From: Algoriphagus lutimaris
Lineage (GTDB): Bacteria > Bacteroidota > Bacteroidia > Cytophagales > Cyclobacteriaceae
DNA: 64,000 nt
Reading direction: 5' to 3'
Assembly: GCF_017051705.1 (NCBI RefSeq)
Contig: NZ_JAFIDJ010000002.1
Coordinates: 62,001-126,000, forward strand
Below are positions 43,015-50,450 of the stretch, in pieces. A program made the translations under genes and the position numbers. Each line of letters begins with the position of its first letter. The first letter of the stretch is position 1. The notes under the pieces are model-generated. The model ran no database searches. It was not told the origin of the DNA and saw nothing but the letters and a program-made list of their open reading frames with translations.

Positions 43015-44457
43015 TTATTTCTTACGAACCCACCAAAGGCCTAAAAACATCAGCAATCCATTTAAAATCAGGGCTTCAAAGCCAAACTTATATCCCCAGA
43101 ATAATTTCTCCGAATTGGACGCAATAAGATAGGTCAAAGTAGGAGCAGCTACTGCGATATAAGGCACCCATTTATCATTCACCTGCATTCTTGTAAATAA
43201 GCCAAAAGAATACAGACCTAACAAAGGTCCATAAGTATAACCCGCTATTACAAAGACCGAATTAATGACACTTTGATCATTGATCCAATAGAATGCAAGT
43301 ATCACAAAGTACATGACAAAAGTGAATATAATATGTACTCGCTGTCTTACCCCCACCTGCTTTTCTTTTGGATACTTTTTCTCCAATTCAAGAAAGTCCA
43401 CACAAAATGAAGTGGTCAATGCAGTTAAGGTAGAATCGGCACTTGAATAGGCCGCTGCCGTAATCCCCAATACAAAAACAATTCCTGCAAATGGAGTAAA
43501 ATATTGAGTCGCTAATAGAGGGAATAATTCATCTGTTCTTGTAGGCAAAGTAATTCCTTTAGTTTCCGCAAAGAGATATAACATGACTCCCAATCCTAAG
43601 AATAGCAAGTTCACAATCACTAAACAGATGGTGAACCAAAACATATTCTTTTGAGCATCTCCAATGTTTTTACAGGTCAAATTCTTCTGCATCATATCCT
43701 GATCCAACCCTGTCATGACAATGGTAATGAAAGCTCCTGAAATAAATTGTTTGAAGAAATTGGTACCTTCCTTCCAGTTCCAATTGAAAATAGTGGACCG
43801 AGAATCTTCTGAAATCACTTTGAAATATTCGGAAACCCCGGTCAGCTCCAACTCATTCCCAATTAAGATTATACTAACCACCACTGCTGCCAACATAAAA
43901 AATGTCTGAAGGGTATCTGTCCAAACAACCGTTTTAATTCCTCCTCGAAATGTATACAGCCAAATCAATCCTACGGTAATCAATACGGAAACCCAGAACG
44001 GGATTCCTAAAGAATCGAATAATATCAACTGAAGTACGGAGGCAACCAAGAACACACGCAAAGAAGACCCTACTGTTCTGGAAAGGATAAAGAAGAAAGC
44101 GCCTGTTTTATAAGACCAAAAACCAAACCTGTCTTCTAAATATGAGTATATTGAAACGAGATTTAAGCGATAATAAAGAGGCAATAGTACCTTGGCAATC
44201 GTGAAATACCCAAGCGTATAACCCAAAACAACTTCGAAATAAAAGAAGTTAGAATTACCTACTTCTCCTGGTACGGAGATAAACGTCACTCCAGAGAGTG
44301 AGGCTCCAATCATCCCAAAAGCAACCAAAAACCAAGGAGATTGGCGATCTCCTGTAAAGAAGGTCTCGGCAGTGATTTTGCGGGAAGTAAACCAGGAAAT
44401 CAAAAAAAGCAGTAAAAAATAGCAGGAAATAACGACTAGAACTACCTGTGAATTCAT
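43015..44457 (-). CDS. Sodium:solute symporter family protein
   Basis: A 480-aa inner-membrane transporter with about 13 hydrophobic segments. The N-terminal KITAETFFTGDRQSPWFLVAFGMIGASLSGVTFISVPG segment and the later GITAAAYSSADSTLTALTTSFCVDF are signatures of the SSS family (Na+ site). The substrate cannot be told; it is closest in feel to the proline/sugar/sialic-acid branch. No metabolic genes flank it, so context does not help. Confidence 0.92.
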   Translation of the reverse strand: MNSQVVLVVISCYFLLLFLISWFTSRKITAETFFTGDRQSPWFLVAFGMIGASLSGVTFISVPGEVGNSNFFYFEVVLGYTLGYFTIAKVLLPLYYRLNLVSIYSYLEDRFGFWSYKTGAFFFILSRTVGSSLRVFLVASVLQLILFDSLGIPFWVSVLITVGLIWLYTFRGGIKTVVWTDTLQTFFMLAAVVVSIILIGNELELTGVSEYFKVISEDSRSTIFNWNWKEGTNFFKQFISGAFITIVMTGLDQDMMQKNLTCKNIGDAQKNMFWFTICLVIVNLLFLGLGVMLYLFAETKGITLPTRTDELFPLLATQYFTPFAGIVFVLGITAAAYSSADSTLTALTTSFCVDFLELEKKYPKEKQVGVRQRVHIIFTFVMYFVILAFYWINDQSVINSVFVIAGYTYGPLLGLYSFGLFTRMQVNDKWVPYIAVAAPTLTYLIASNSEKLFWGYKFGFEALILNGLLMFLGLWWVRKK

Positions 44458-44497
44458 AAATGCGGTTGGGATTAGCCGCTAATTTGTCCAATATTAT

Positions 44498-44505
44498 TAA
44501 TTTTG
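44498..44505 (+). promoter_or_regulatory. -7 element of clpS-recR unit
   Basis: TAATTTTG, a perfect TAnnTTTG, lies 20 bases before ATG 44525. A transcript from here would begin at or after the in-frame ATG at 44510, so 44525 is the better clpS start. Confidence 0.5.
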
Positions 44506-44524
44506 CAAAATGAATCGATTGAAC

Positions 44525-44803
44525 ATGACTTATCAATTTGAGGAAGAGACCGATGTATTATTGGAGGAAGCTGTAGATTTAGATTCTTCGGATCTCATCG
44601 TTTATAACGACGATGTCAATACATTCGACCATGTAGCTAACATTCTGGTGAAAGTTTGCAAGCATAGCCCAGAGCAGGCTGAACAATGTACTTTGATCAT
44701 CCATTTCAAAGGAAAGTGTGCAGTAAAAAAAGGAAGTGTAGAAGAGCTTAAGCCGATGTGCGAAGCTATTTTAGACTCTGGAATTCAAGCTGCAATTGTA
44801 TAA
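44525..44803 (+). CDS. clpS: ATP-dependent Clp protease adaptor ClpS
   Basis: 92 aa. The ClpS core is LIVYNDDVNTFDHVANILVKV (about 22-42), which has the D-D-x-x-T-F/M-D/E pattern that binds N-degron residues. It is followed by AEQCTLIIHFKGKCAVKKGS, with an H-x-x-G-like turn, and the final AILDSGIQAAI. It delivers N-end-rule substrates to ClpAP/ClpCP. ATG 44510 is an alternative start. recR follows after 10 bases and is probably cotranscribed. Confidence 0.92.
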   Translation: MTYQFEEETDVLLEEAVDLDSSDLIVYNDDVNTFDHVANILVKVCKHSPEQAEQCTLIIHFKGKCAVKKGSVEELKPMCEAILDSGIQAAIV

Positions 44804-44813
44804 TCGAAACTGA

Positions 44814-45440
44814 GTGAATATCCCTTCCAAATTAATTGAAGATGCTGTCACAGAAATTTCCAGATTACCTGGAATAGGGAAAAAGACAGCTTTGCGATTG
44901 GCCCTGCATTTATTAAAACAAAATGAGGTTCATACTGAAGCCCTGACGCTCGCTTTAACTAGAATGAGGCAGGAAATTCAGTATTGTAAAAAATGTCACA
45001 ACATCGCTGACGCGGAAATCTGCCAGATTTGTGCGAGCATGCGTAGAGACAAAACAGTCATCTGTGTTGTAGAAGACATCAGGGATGTTTTAGCTATAGA
45101 AAACACCAATCAGTTTCAAGGAACATACCATGTATTAGGAGGAGTTATTTCTCCAATTCAAGGGATTGGTCCTGAAGAGTTGGCTATTGAATCCCTAATG
45201 GTTAGGGTTTCTTCATCCCAAGAAGAAGGTGAAGAACAGATCCAGGAAATCATTTTAGCTCTAAGTGCTACCATGGAAGGGGATACTACCTCCTTTTATT
45301 TGGCAAAAAGACTGAAACAAAAAGGAATTAAAGTAAGTACCATCGCAAGGGGAATCCCTGTAGGCGGGGAACTAGAATATACCGATGAGGTAACTTTGGG
45401 AAGAAGTATAATGACCAGAATTAATTACTCTACCGAGTAA
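44814..45440 (+). CDS. recR: Recombination mediator RecR
   Basis: 208 aa. The N-terminal helix-hairpin-helix is [20 protein letters not shown] (about 14-33). The four-Cys zinc finger is [16 protein letters not shown] (about 57-72). The Toprim domain has [20 protein letters not shown] and [18 protein letters not shown]. It works with RecF/RecO to load RecA at gaps. The start is GTG 44814 ([19 protein letters not shown]), which matches the usual N-terminus; no ATG fits. Confidence 0.95.
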   Translation: MNIPSKLIEDAVTEISRLPGIGKKTALRLALHLLKQNEVHTEALTLALTRMRQEIQYCKKCHNIADAEICQICASMRRDKTVICVVEDIRDVLAIENTNQFQGTYHVLGGVISPIQGIGPEELAIESLMVRVSSSQEEGEEQIQEIILALSATMEGDTTSFYLAKRLKQKGIKVSTIARGIPVGGELEYTDEVTLGRSIMTRINYSTE

Positions 45441-45447
45441 TAATTTA

Positions 45448-45478
45448 TTTGTTCAGTAAAAAGCCCTTTCTATATTTG
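45448..45478 (+). promoter_or_regulatory. Consensus promoter of tRNA-Ala
   Basis: TTTG (45448-45451), exactly 19 bases, then TATATTTG (45471-45478): a perfect Bacteroidota promoter. The tRNA begins 11 bases downstream. Confidence 0.8.
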
Positions 45479-45488
45479 CAAACCTTTT

Positions 45489-45562
45489 GGGGGATTAGCT
45501 CAGTTGGCTAGAGCGCTACACTGGCAGTGTAGAGGCCACCGGTTCGAATCCGGTATTCTCCA
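45489..45562 (+). tRNA. tRNA-Ala (anticodon GGC)
   Basis: A 74-nt cloverleaf without an encoded CCA. Acceptor GGGGGAT pairs with ATTCTCC using G-T wobbles. The D-arm is GCTC/GAGC. The anticodon stem is CTACA/TGTAG with loop CTGGCAG. The T-arm is ACCGG-TTCGAAT-CCGGT and the discriminator is A (45562). Its 3' half is the seed of the tandem array that follows. Confidence 0.95.
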
Positions 45563-46161
45563 CATTAAAGCTTCACAGGAATGTGAGGCTTTTTTGTTTC
45601 AAATCCTTTTTATCAACACTATGCCACCGGTTCGTCCCGATAACTATCGCGGACCGGTATTCTCCACATTAAAGCTTCACAGGAATGTGAGGCTTTTTTG
45701 TTTCAAATCCTTTTTATCAACACTATGCCACCGGTTCGTTCCGATAACTATCGCGGACCGGTATTCTCCACATTAAAGCTTCACAGGAATGTGAGGCTTT
45801 TTTATTTCAAACCCTTTTTATCAACACTATGCCACCGGTTCGTCCCGATAACTATCGCGGACCGGTATTCTCCACATTAAAGCTTCACAGGAATGTGAGG
45901 CTTTTTTGTTTCAAACCCTTTTCATCAACACTATGCCACCGGTTCGTCCCGACAACTATCGCGGACCGGCATTCTCCACATTAAAGCTTCACAGGAATGT
46001 GAGGCTTTTTTGTTTCAAACCCTTTTCATCAACACTATGCCACCGGTTCGTCCCGATAACTATCGCGGACCGGTATTCTCCACATTAAAGCTTCACAGGA
46101 ATGTGAGGCTTTTTTATTTCAAACCCTTTTTATCAACACTATGCCACCGGTTCGTCCCGAT
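45535..46161 (+). repeat. 104-bp tandem array derived from tRNA-Ala 3' end plus terminator
   Basis: Starting inside tRNA-Ala, five full 104-bp units (starts 45623, 45727, 45831, 45935, 46039) and a truncated sixth (46143-46161) follow. Each unit contains, in order: GCCACCGG of the tRNA T-stem; a hairpin insertion replacing the T-loop (TTCGTCCCGATAACTATCG, then CGGA); CCGGTATTCTCCACATT of the tRNA 3' end; a copy of the tRNA terminator; and an AT-rich linker ending TATCAACACTAT. In each unit ACCGGTTCG and CGGACCGGT pair outside CGATA/TATCG, a 14-bp REP-like stem with a 3-nt bulge (45626-45658 and every 104 bp). Units differ by only a few bases, mostly transitions. In-frame ORFs of 60-90 codons across the array are repeat artefacts. 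Confidence 0.95.
45568..45595 (+). terminator. tRNA-Ala terminator, first of six tandem copies
   Basis: AAGCTTCACA and TGTGAGGCTT form a 10-bp stem (one G-T pair) closed by GGAA and followed by TTTT. The same hairpin recurs at exact 104-bp steps: starts 45672, 45776, 45880, 45984 and 46088. Confidence 0.9.
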
Positions 46162-46267
46162 GAATTTTTAGATTAAAAGCATATTTTTCCAACTTAAAAA
46201 TTTTTCTATCTCAACAGTTGCTATTCCTTTGCTTTCCACGTAATTAGTTTAAGCATCTGAAAATTCC
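46162..46267. other. Spacer between repeat array and lipoprotein gene
   Basis: AT-rich, with no repeat sequence after 46161. No clear promoter was found; TATTCCTTTG (46223-46232) has the -7 letters with wrong spacing. Confidence 0.4.
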
Positions 46268-46693
46268 GTGAAAGCTCATCTCTTTCTATTCATCTGTTCT
46301 CTATTCATTTTCTCTTCCTGTCAAAGTGAGTCCCCTTGTGAAACCTTCCAATTGAACCAACCGGTAGGCATTGCCTACCATGAAACCATAACTTTTTGTG
46401 AAGTTCCCATTTCTATTACCTTCTCAAAAATCCTGGAAGACTCCCGTTGTCCCGAAAATGTAGTTTGCATTTGGCAGGGCCTGGCCGAATTGGAAGTACT
46501 GATTGAAGTAGACGGAAAAGAAGAAGCTTATTTATTAAGTACCTATCCATCTTTTAGAAATATCCCTTCCGAAGTACAAGTGGATGGATATCGCTTCTCT
46601 TTAAAAAACGTCAGTCCTTATCCAAACACGACCAAGTCCTATCAAGAAAAAGACTACAACATCCAGCTGCTTGTTGAAAAGGTAAATGAGTAA
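46268..46693 (+). CDS. Small lipoprotein of unknown function
   Basis: 141 aa starting at GTG 46268. A lipoprotein signal (MKAHLFLFICSLFIFSSCQ) places the lipidated Cys at residue 18. The mature part has four further Cys, including EDSRCPENVVCIWQGLAELE. This DSRCP-x4-C-x-W block recurs in many small Bacteroidota lipoproteins of unknown role. It ends in a beta-strand-rich tail. It lies just after the tRNA-Ala repeat array and heads a group of three small envelope genes with gaps of 26 and 17 bases. Confidence 0.8.
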   Translation: MKAHLFLFICSLFIFSSCQSESPCETFQLNQPVGIAYHETITFCEVPISITFSKILEDSRCPENVVCIWQGLAELEVLIEVDGKEEAYLLSTYPSFRNIPSEVQVDGYRFSLKNVSPYPNTTKSYQEKDYNIQLLVEKVNE

Positions 46694-46719
46694 TTGTATC
46701 TTGCTCTAAATCTTTTCCC

Positions 46720-47154
46720 ATGAAAAAATCAATTTTCTCGCTTTTTTCGATTTTAATCTGCTTTTGGCTATTTCTTTCATCCTGTTCTTGCAACCCTGAA
46801 AACATTGCAAAACTTGCTTTTAAAGGAATGGAAAGTATGATGGGAGAAGGATTTATGCCTTCTGAAGAAATACGCGCAATTGGGGATTTTAGAGGAATGA
46901 GTGTAGCACTCAATAGTTCGACAGTCGGTGACCACACAGAATCCACGATTTTTTTAAAACTGGAAAATGGAGATCCTGTGAAATTAGGCAATCAACCTGA
47001 AGTGCTTGCAAGAAACTGTGCGGAAATCTACCTACGGGATTTTGAAAACTCTGAAAATTATAGACAGATTACAGTGCAATTTATTCAGACAGACCCCAAC
47101 AATCCTGAGAATATGGCGATGCAAGAATATACTTTTGATACCAAAGACTTTTAA
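46720..47154 (+). CDS. Small lipoprotein of unknown function
   Basis: 144 aa. A signal peptide with lipobox LFLSSCSC places the lipidated Cys near residue 22. The mature part begins NPENIAKLAFKGMESMMGEGF and contains a beta-rich domain (GMSVALNSSTVGDHTESTIFLKLENGDP). No family is recognised. Same-strand, closely spaced neighbours suggest cotranscription with the lipoprotein before it and the membrane protein after it. Confidence 0.75.
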   Translation: MKKSIFSLFSILICFWLFLSSCSCNPENIAKLAFKGMESMMGEGFMPSEEIRAIGDFRGMSVALNSSTVGDHTESTIFLKLENGDPVKLGNQPEVLARNCAEIYLRDFENSENYRQITVQFIQTDPNNPENMAMQEYTFDTKDF

Positions 47155-47171
47155 TCTAAACTATTCATCCT

Positions 47172-47444
47172 ATGGAAATGCCACCTGAGTTCAAAAAACC
47201 AAAAACCACTTTGGGAGACTGGATCATCTCCGTGATCATCAAAAGGCTTCCATTGATTGGATTTATCATGCTAATTGTTTGGGCCGTGGATAGTAACACG
47301 GACCCCGACAAATCAAATTGGGCTAAAGCCGAACTTATCGTGAATCTTATTATTTTCGCAGCTGTCATGTTTTTGATCGCCATTATTGGTTTTGGAGTAT
47401 TCACCAATTTTGCCGATGAAATAGACTGGTCCCAATTCGATTAA
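47172..47444 (+). CDS. Small two-helix membrane protein of unknown function
   Basis: 90 aa. Two hydrophobic helices (about 26-44 and 58-78) are separated by a short polar loop (DSNTDPDKSNWAKAE). The N-terminus is polar and the C-terminus is acidic (DEIDWSQFD). No family is recognised. It is the third gene of the small envelope cluster and lies 17 bases after the preceding lipoprotein gene. Confidence 0.7.
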   Translation: MEMPPEFKKPKTTLGDWIISVIIKRLPLIGFIMLIVWAVDSNTDPDKSNWAKAELIVNLIIFAAVMFLIAIIGFGVFTNFADEIDWSQFD

Positions 47445-47533
47445 CGAAATCGAGCATGTGAATGAAAATTAACCTTACCCAGTGGTATGGTTTGTCAGAT
47501 TCCATGTGACCTTTCAAAACCGTGCAAAGCCAC

Positions 47534-48343
47534 ATGAATATAAAAGCCTTTTGTTCTGATGTTGATGGTACCCTACTCAATTCAGAACGTGACTTATCCC
47601 AACGCCTAAAAGCGATAGTAAGTAAATTTCAACCGGAATTCCCTGTCATTCTTGCGAGTTCAAGAATGCCCAACGCCATGCGTCATTTGGTGAAAGATCT
47701 TGGAAAGCCTGACCAGCCTTTAGTTAGTTACAACGGAGGTTATGTTTTAAGCGCAGAAGGTGAAATCCTAGATTCTGTCTCCATCACCTTAGGATTGGTA
47801 AGTAAGATCTTGGAATTGACCAAAAACACCAACATCCATGTCAGTTTATACCAAGGAGAAAATTGGTATGAAGAAAAAGATGATTATTGGTCTCAGCGAG
47901 AGATTAGGAATACCAAAACCAATTGCATTTGGTTACCTACACAAGATGTCCTTGAACTCTGGGCGAAAGACAATTCCGGTGCTCATAAAGTAATGTGCAT
48001 GGGGGATTCCCAGGAAATCTCATGGCTTTTCGGAGAACTCCATTTCGAGAATTCAGGAGATCTTCATTTGTATCGCTCTAATGACAATTACCTGGAAATA
48101 GCCCCCAAAGCAATTTCTAAAGCCACTGGACTGAAAAAAATCCTTGAACATTCTTATGATTTTGGAATGGAATCGGTCATTGCTTTCGGAGACAACTACA
48201 ATGATATCGACCTATTACAATCAGTAGGCTATGGTGTAGCAGTAGCCAATGCCCGTCCAGAAGTAAAGGCGGTTGCGAAGGAAATCACCCTACACAATAA
48301 AGAGGATGGAGTTGCAGTCACTTTGGAAAAATTCTTTTTATAA
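47534..48343 (+). CDS. Cof-type HAD-IIB family phosphatase
   Basis: 269 aa. The HAD motifs are FCSDVDGTLLNSERDLS (nucleophile Asp near 8-10), ASSRM (motif II near 43), a Lys near 195 (KATGLKKIL) and GDNYNDIDLLQSVGYGVAVANA (motif IV near 219-240). The large C2B cap matches sugar-phosphate or nucleotide phosphatases of the Cof group. ATG 47534 is chosen over GTG 47522, which adds only four residues. It overlaps the convergent DUF2461 gene by 6 bases. The substrate is unknown. Confidence 0.9.
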   Translation: MNIKAFCSDVDGTLLNSERDLSQRLKAIVSKFQPEFPVILASSRMPNAMRHLVKDLGKPDQPLVSYNGGYVLSAEGEILDSVSITLGLVSKILELTKNTNIHVSLYQGENWYEEKDDYWSQREIRNTKTNCIWLPTQDVLELWAKDNSGAHKVMCMGDSQEISWLFGELHFENSGDLHLYRSNDNYLEIAPKAISKATGLKKILEHSYDFGMESVIAFGDNYNDIDLLQSVGYGVAVANARPEVKAVAKEITLHNKEDGVAVTLEKFFL

Positions 48344-49015
48344 AATTCCTGAGCCATCTTCCACTTCCTCTACTGCTTTGGAAAGGAATTCCTGAAATGG
48401 CCTCATGGTATCAAAAGCAACCAATGCACGTTGGATAAATTGACCATTATTTATTTCCCGGTCTTTTAGGGGAGTTGTCACCGTAAAGCTTTTCAGTTTG
48501 AGATACTCAATGAATTCATGATCCGCGTCATAATCGCGCGGGCTGGTTTTCAACTTCTCTCCCTGAATCTCCCCAAATGCTTTCTTAAAAGAAGCCTCAT
48601 TTTCGATCTTTCTGAGTTCTGTTCCTGAATAATCAATTTCCTTGCGGATTTTTTTCAAGGTTTCTCCCATGGGCATATATATCCCCCCTCCTAAAAATGA
48701 TTGTCCAGGCTGGATATGCAAGTAATATCCCGGTCCTTCAGACTTTTTCCCCTTGGGTGAAAAATAGGCTGCAAAATTTATTTTATAGGGGTCTTTATTC
48801 GCAGAAAAACGCACATCTCGATTTTGCCTAAACACACAATCTTTGGCTTTAAATGCTTCAAAAGCGGGCTCCCATTCTGCCAAACCCTTTAGTATTACAG
48901 CTACATCTTCCAAAAACTCCTCCTTGCAAGCCAAATACTGCTTTTTGTGAGCATCCATCCACTCTTTGGAGTTATTTTGAGCAAGTTCTGACAGGAATTC
49001 TAAATAAGGTCGCAT
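48338..49015 (-). CDS. DUF2461 domain protein
   Basis: 225 aa, a single domain. LSELAQNNSKEWMDAHKKQY at the N-terminus, VFRQNRDVRFSANKDPYKINFAAYFSPKGKK (about 61-91) and PGYYLHIQPGQSFLGGGIYMP (about 95-115) are the conserved DUF2461 blocks. The function of the family is not established. No signal peptide is seen, so it is probably cytoplasmic. It lies 50 bases downstream of murF on the same strand. Confidence 0.9.
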   Translation of the reverse strand: MRPYLEFLSELAQNNSKEWMDAHKKQYLACKEEFLEDVAVILKGLAEWEPAFEAFKAKDCVFRQNRDVRFSANKDPYKINFAAYFSPKGKKSEGPGYYLHIQPGQSFLGGGIYMPMGETLKKIRKEIDYSGTELRKIENEASFKKAFGEIQGEKLKTSPRDYDADHEFIEYLKLKSFTVTTPLKDREINNGQFIQRALVAFDTMRPFQEFLSKAVEEVEDGSGIL

Positions 49016-49065
49016 AGCTTACAAAAGTTTGATTGGTTTATTAACCGAGACTTACAATTTTTGGT

Positions 49066-50361
49066 TTAGATAAAATCTACCAATCCTTCCAATTTCATTC
49101 CTCTACTTCCTTTGATCAGGATCAGATAATCTTCCAATTGACTATCCTGAAGCCAGTTTCTAAAAGAAAAAGGATCTGGAAAGTACAATGCTTTAGGTGC
49201 TTTGGTCAAAGCAGACACAATCATTTTCCCGGTAAAACACACTTTATCAATCTGATATTCACTTACGATTTCGCCGAGTTTTGCATGCTCTTCTTCAGAA
49301 TGATCTCCTAACTCGTACATATCCCCCAAAATGATCATTTTGTGCTTTCTCCCAGTCATCTTCCCGAAAGTGCGGATAGCAACTTCCATACTGGAAGGGT
49401 TCGCATTATACGCATCCAGAATGATTAGATTACTACGTTTTTCAATCAATTGAGATCGCATATTGGATGGCTTATAAGCAACCACCGCTTCCACCGCCTG
49501 ATCCATAGGGACCTCAAAAAACTTTCCTACCGTCAGCGCTGTGGCAATGTTCCCAAAATTATAAGCTCCGATCAAAGAGCTCAAATACTCCTCATTTCCT
49601 CCTTCTATAGTAAATTTCACAAACGGGTTGGCCTCCACAAATCCCACCTCACAAAAATCTCCTTTAGCTGGGTATAACACTGGATGATCAAATCGTTTGG
49701 CCATATTGGATAAAATCGGATCCTGAGAGTTGATAAAAACCGTCCCTCCATTTACTCTCAAATGCTGGAACAATTCTGTTTTCGTTTTCAATACTCCTTC
49801 GGGGCCACCCATCCCCTCCAAATGCGCTTTCCCAATATTAGTGATAAAGCCATGCGTAGGTTCTGCAATATCGCAAAGCTCTGCTATATCCCCCTGCTTG
49901 TTGGCACCCATTTCCACAATTGCAATTTCAGCATCTTCTGGAATGGACAGTAAAGTCAAAGGAACCCCAATATGGTTATTCAAATTACCCAACGTGGCTA
50001 CCGTCTTATACTTTGTTTTCAAGACTGCATTCAACAACTCTTTTGAAGTGGTCTTCCCATTCGAACCAGTCAAACCAATTATTGGGATAGTCAGTTGCTT
50101 TCGATGGTAATTGGCAAGATCCTGAAGCATTTTCAAGGCATCCTTTGCCAAAAAGTAACGCTCATCATCCTCCAAAAAATAGGCGGGATCATCTATCACC
50201 ACCAAAGAAGCTCCCATTTCCAAGGCTTTAGGAGCAAACTCATTGGCATTGAAATTTGGACCTTTCAATGCAAAAAATATATTTCCGGGTTCAATTTTTC
50301 GGGTATCGGTACTGACTCCGGTGCTTTTCTTGAATAGCTGATAAAGAATAGAAAGATTCAT
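49066..50361 (-). CDS. murF: UDP-N-acetylmuramoyl-tripeptide--D-alanyl-D-alanine ligase
   Basis: A 431-aa Mur ligase. The N-terminal uracil-binding region has GVSTDTRKIEPGNIFFALKG (about 14-33). The ATP loop is GLTGSNGKTTSKELL (about 96-110). The central motif EMGANKQGDI lies near 155 and LDAYNANPSSMEVAIRTF near 322. It adds D-Ala-D-Ala to the peptidoglycan precursor. ATG 50361 (MNLSILYQLFKKSTG) is preferred to an upstream in-frame codon. It lies outside the dcw cluster, as is common in this phylum. Confidence 0.95.
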   Translation of the reverse strand: MNLSILYQLFKKSTGVSTDTRKIEPGNIFFALKGPNFNANEFAPKALEMGASLVVIDDPAYFLEDDERYFLAKDALKMLQDLANYHRKQLTIPIIGLTGSNGKTTSKELLNAVLKTKYKTVATLGNLNNHIGVPLTLLSIPEDAEIAIVEMGANKQGDIAELCDIAEPTHGFITNIGKAHLEGMGGPEGVLKTKTELFQHLRVNGGTVFINSQDPILSNMAKRFDHPVLYPAKGDFCEVGFVEANPFVKFTIEGGNEEYLSSLIGAYNFGNIATALTVGKFFEVPMDQAVEAVVAYKPSNMRSQLIEKRSNLIILDAYNANPSSMEVAIRTFGKMTGRKHKMIILGDMYELGDHSEEEHAKLGEIVSEYQIDKVCFTGKMIVSALTKAPKALYFPDPFSFRNWLQDSQLEDYLILIKGSRGMKLEGLVDFI

Positions 50362-50450
50362 TTTAAAGGAATTTTGCTCCCAAAATAAACGAATCATTCA
50401 CATCTTTGAAGTGATACATCCGTATTAATTTTAGATTTCTTTAATTCACG

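Noticed and set aside
45504-46088. ORFs of 60-90 codons across the repeat array that give near-identical peptides
   Set aside because: They exist only because the unit is repeated and begin inside tRNA or linker sequence. They run through terminators and have no ribosome-site logic.
45535-46161. CRISPR array
   Set aside because: The whole 104-bp unit is repeated with no variable spacers, and no cas genes are present.
45489-46161. Integration (att) site of a prophage or genomic island at tRNA-Ala
   Set aside because: tRNA 3' duplications can mark integration, but here the copies are contiguous with no integrase or foreign genes between or after them.
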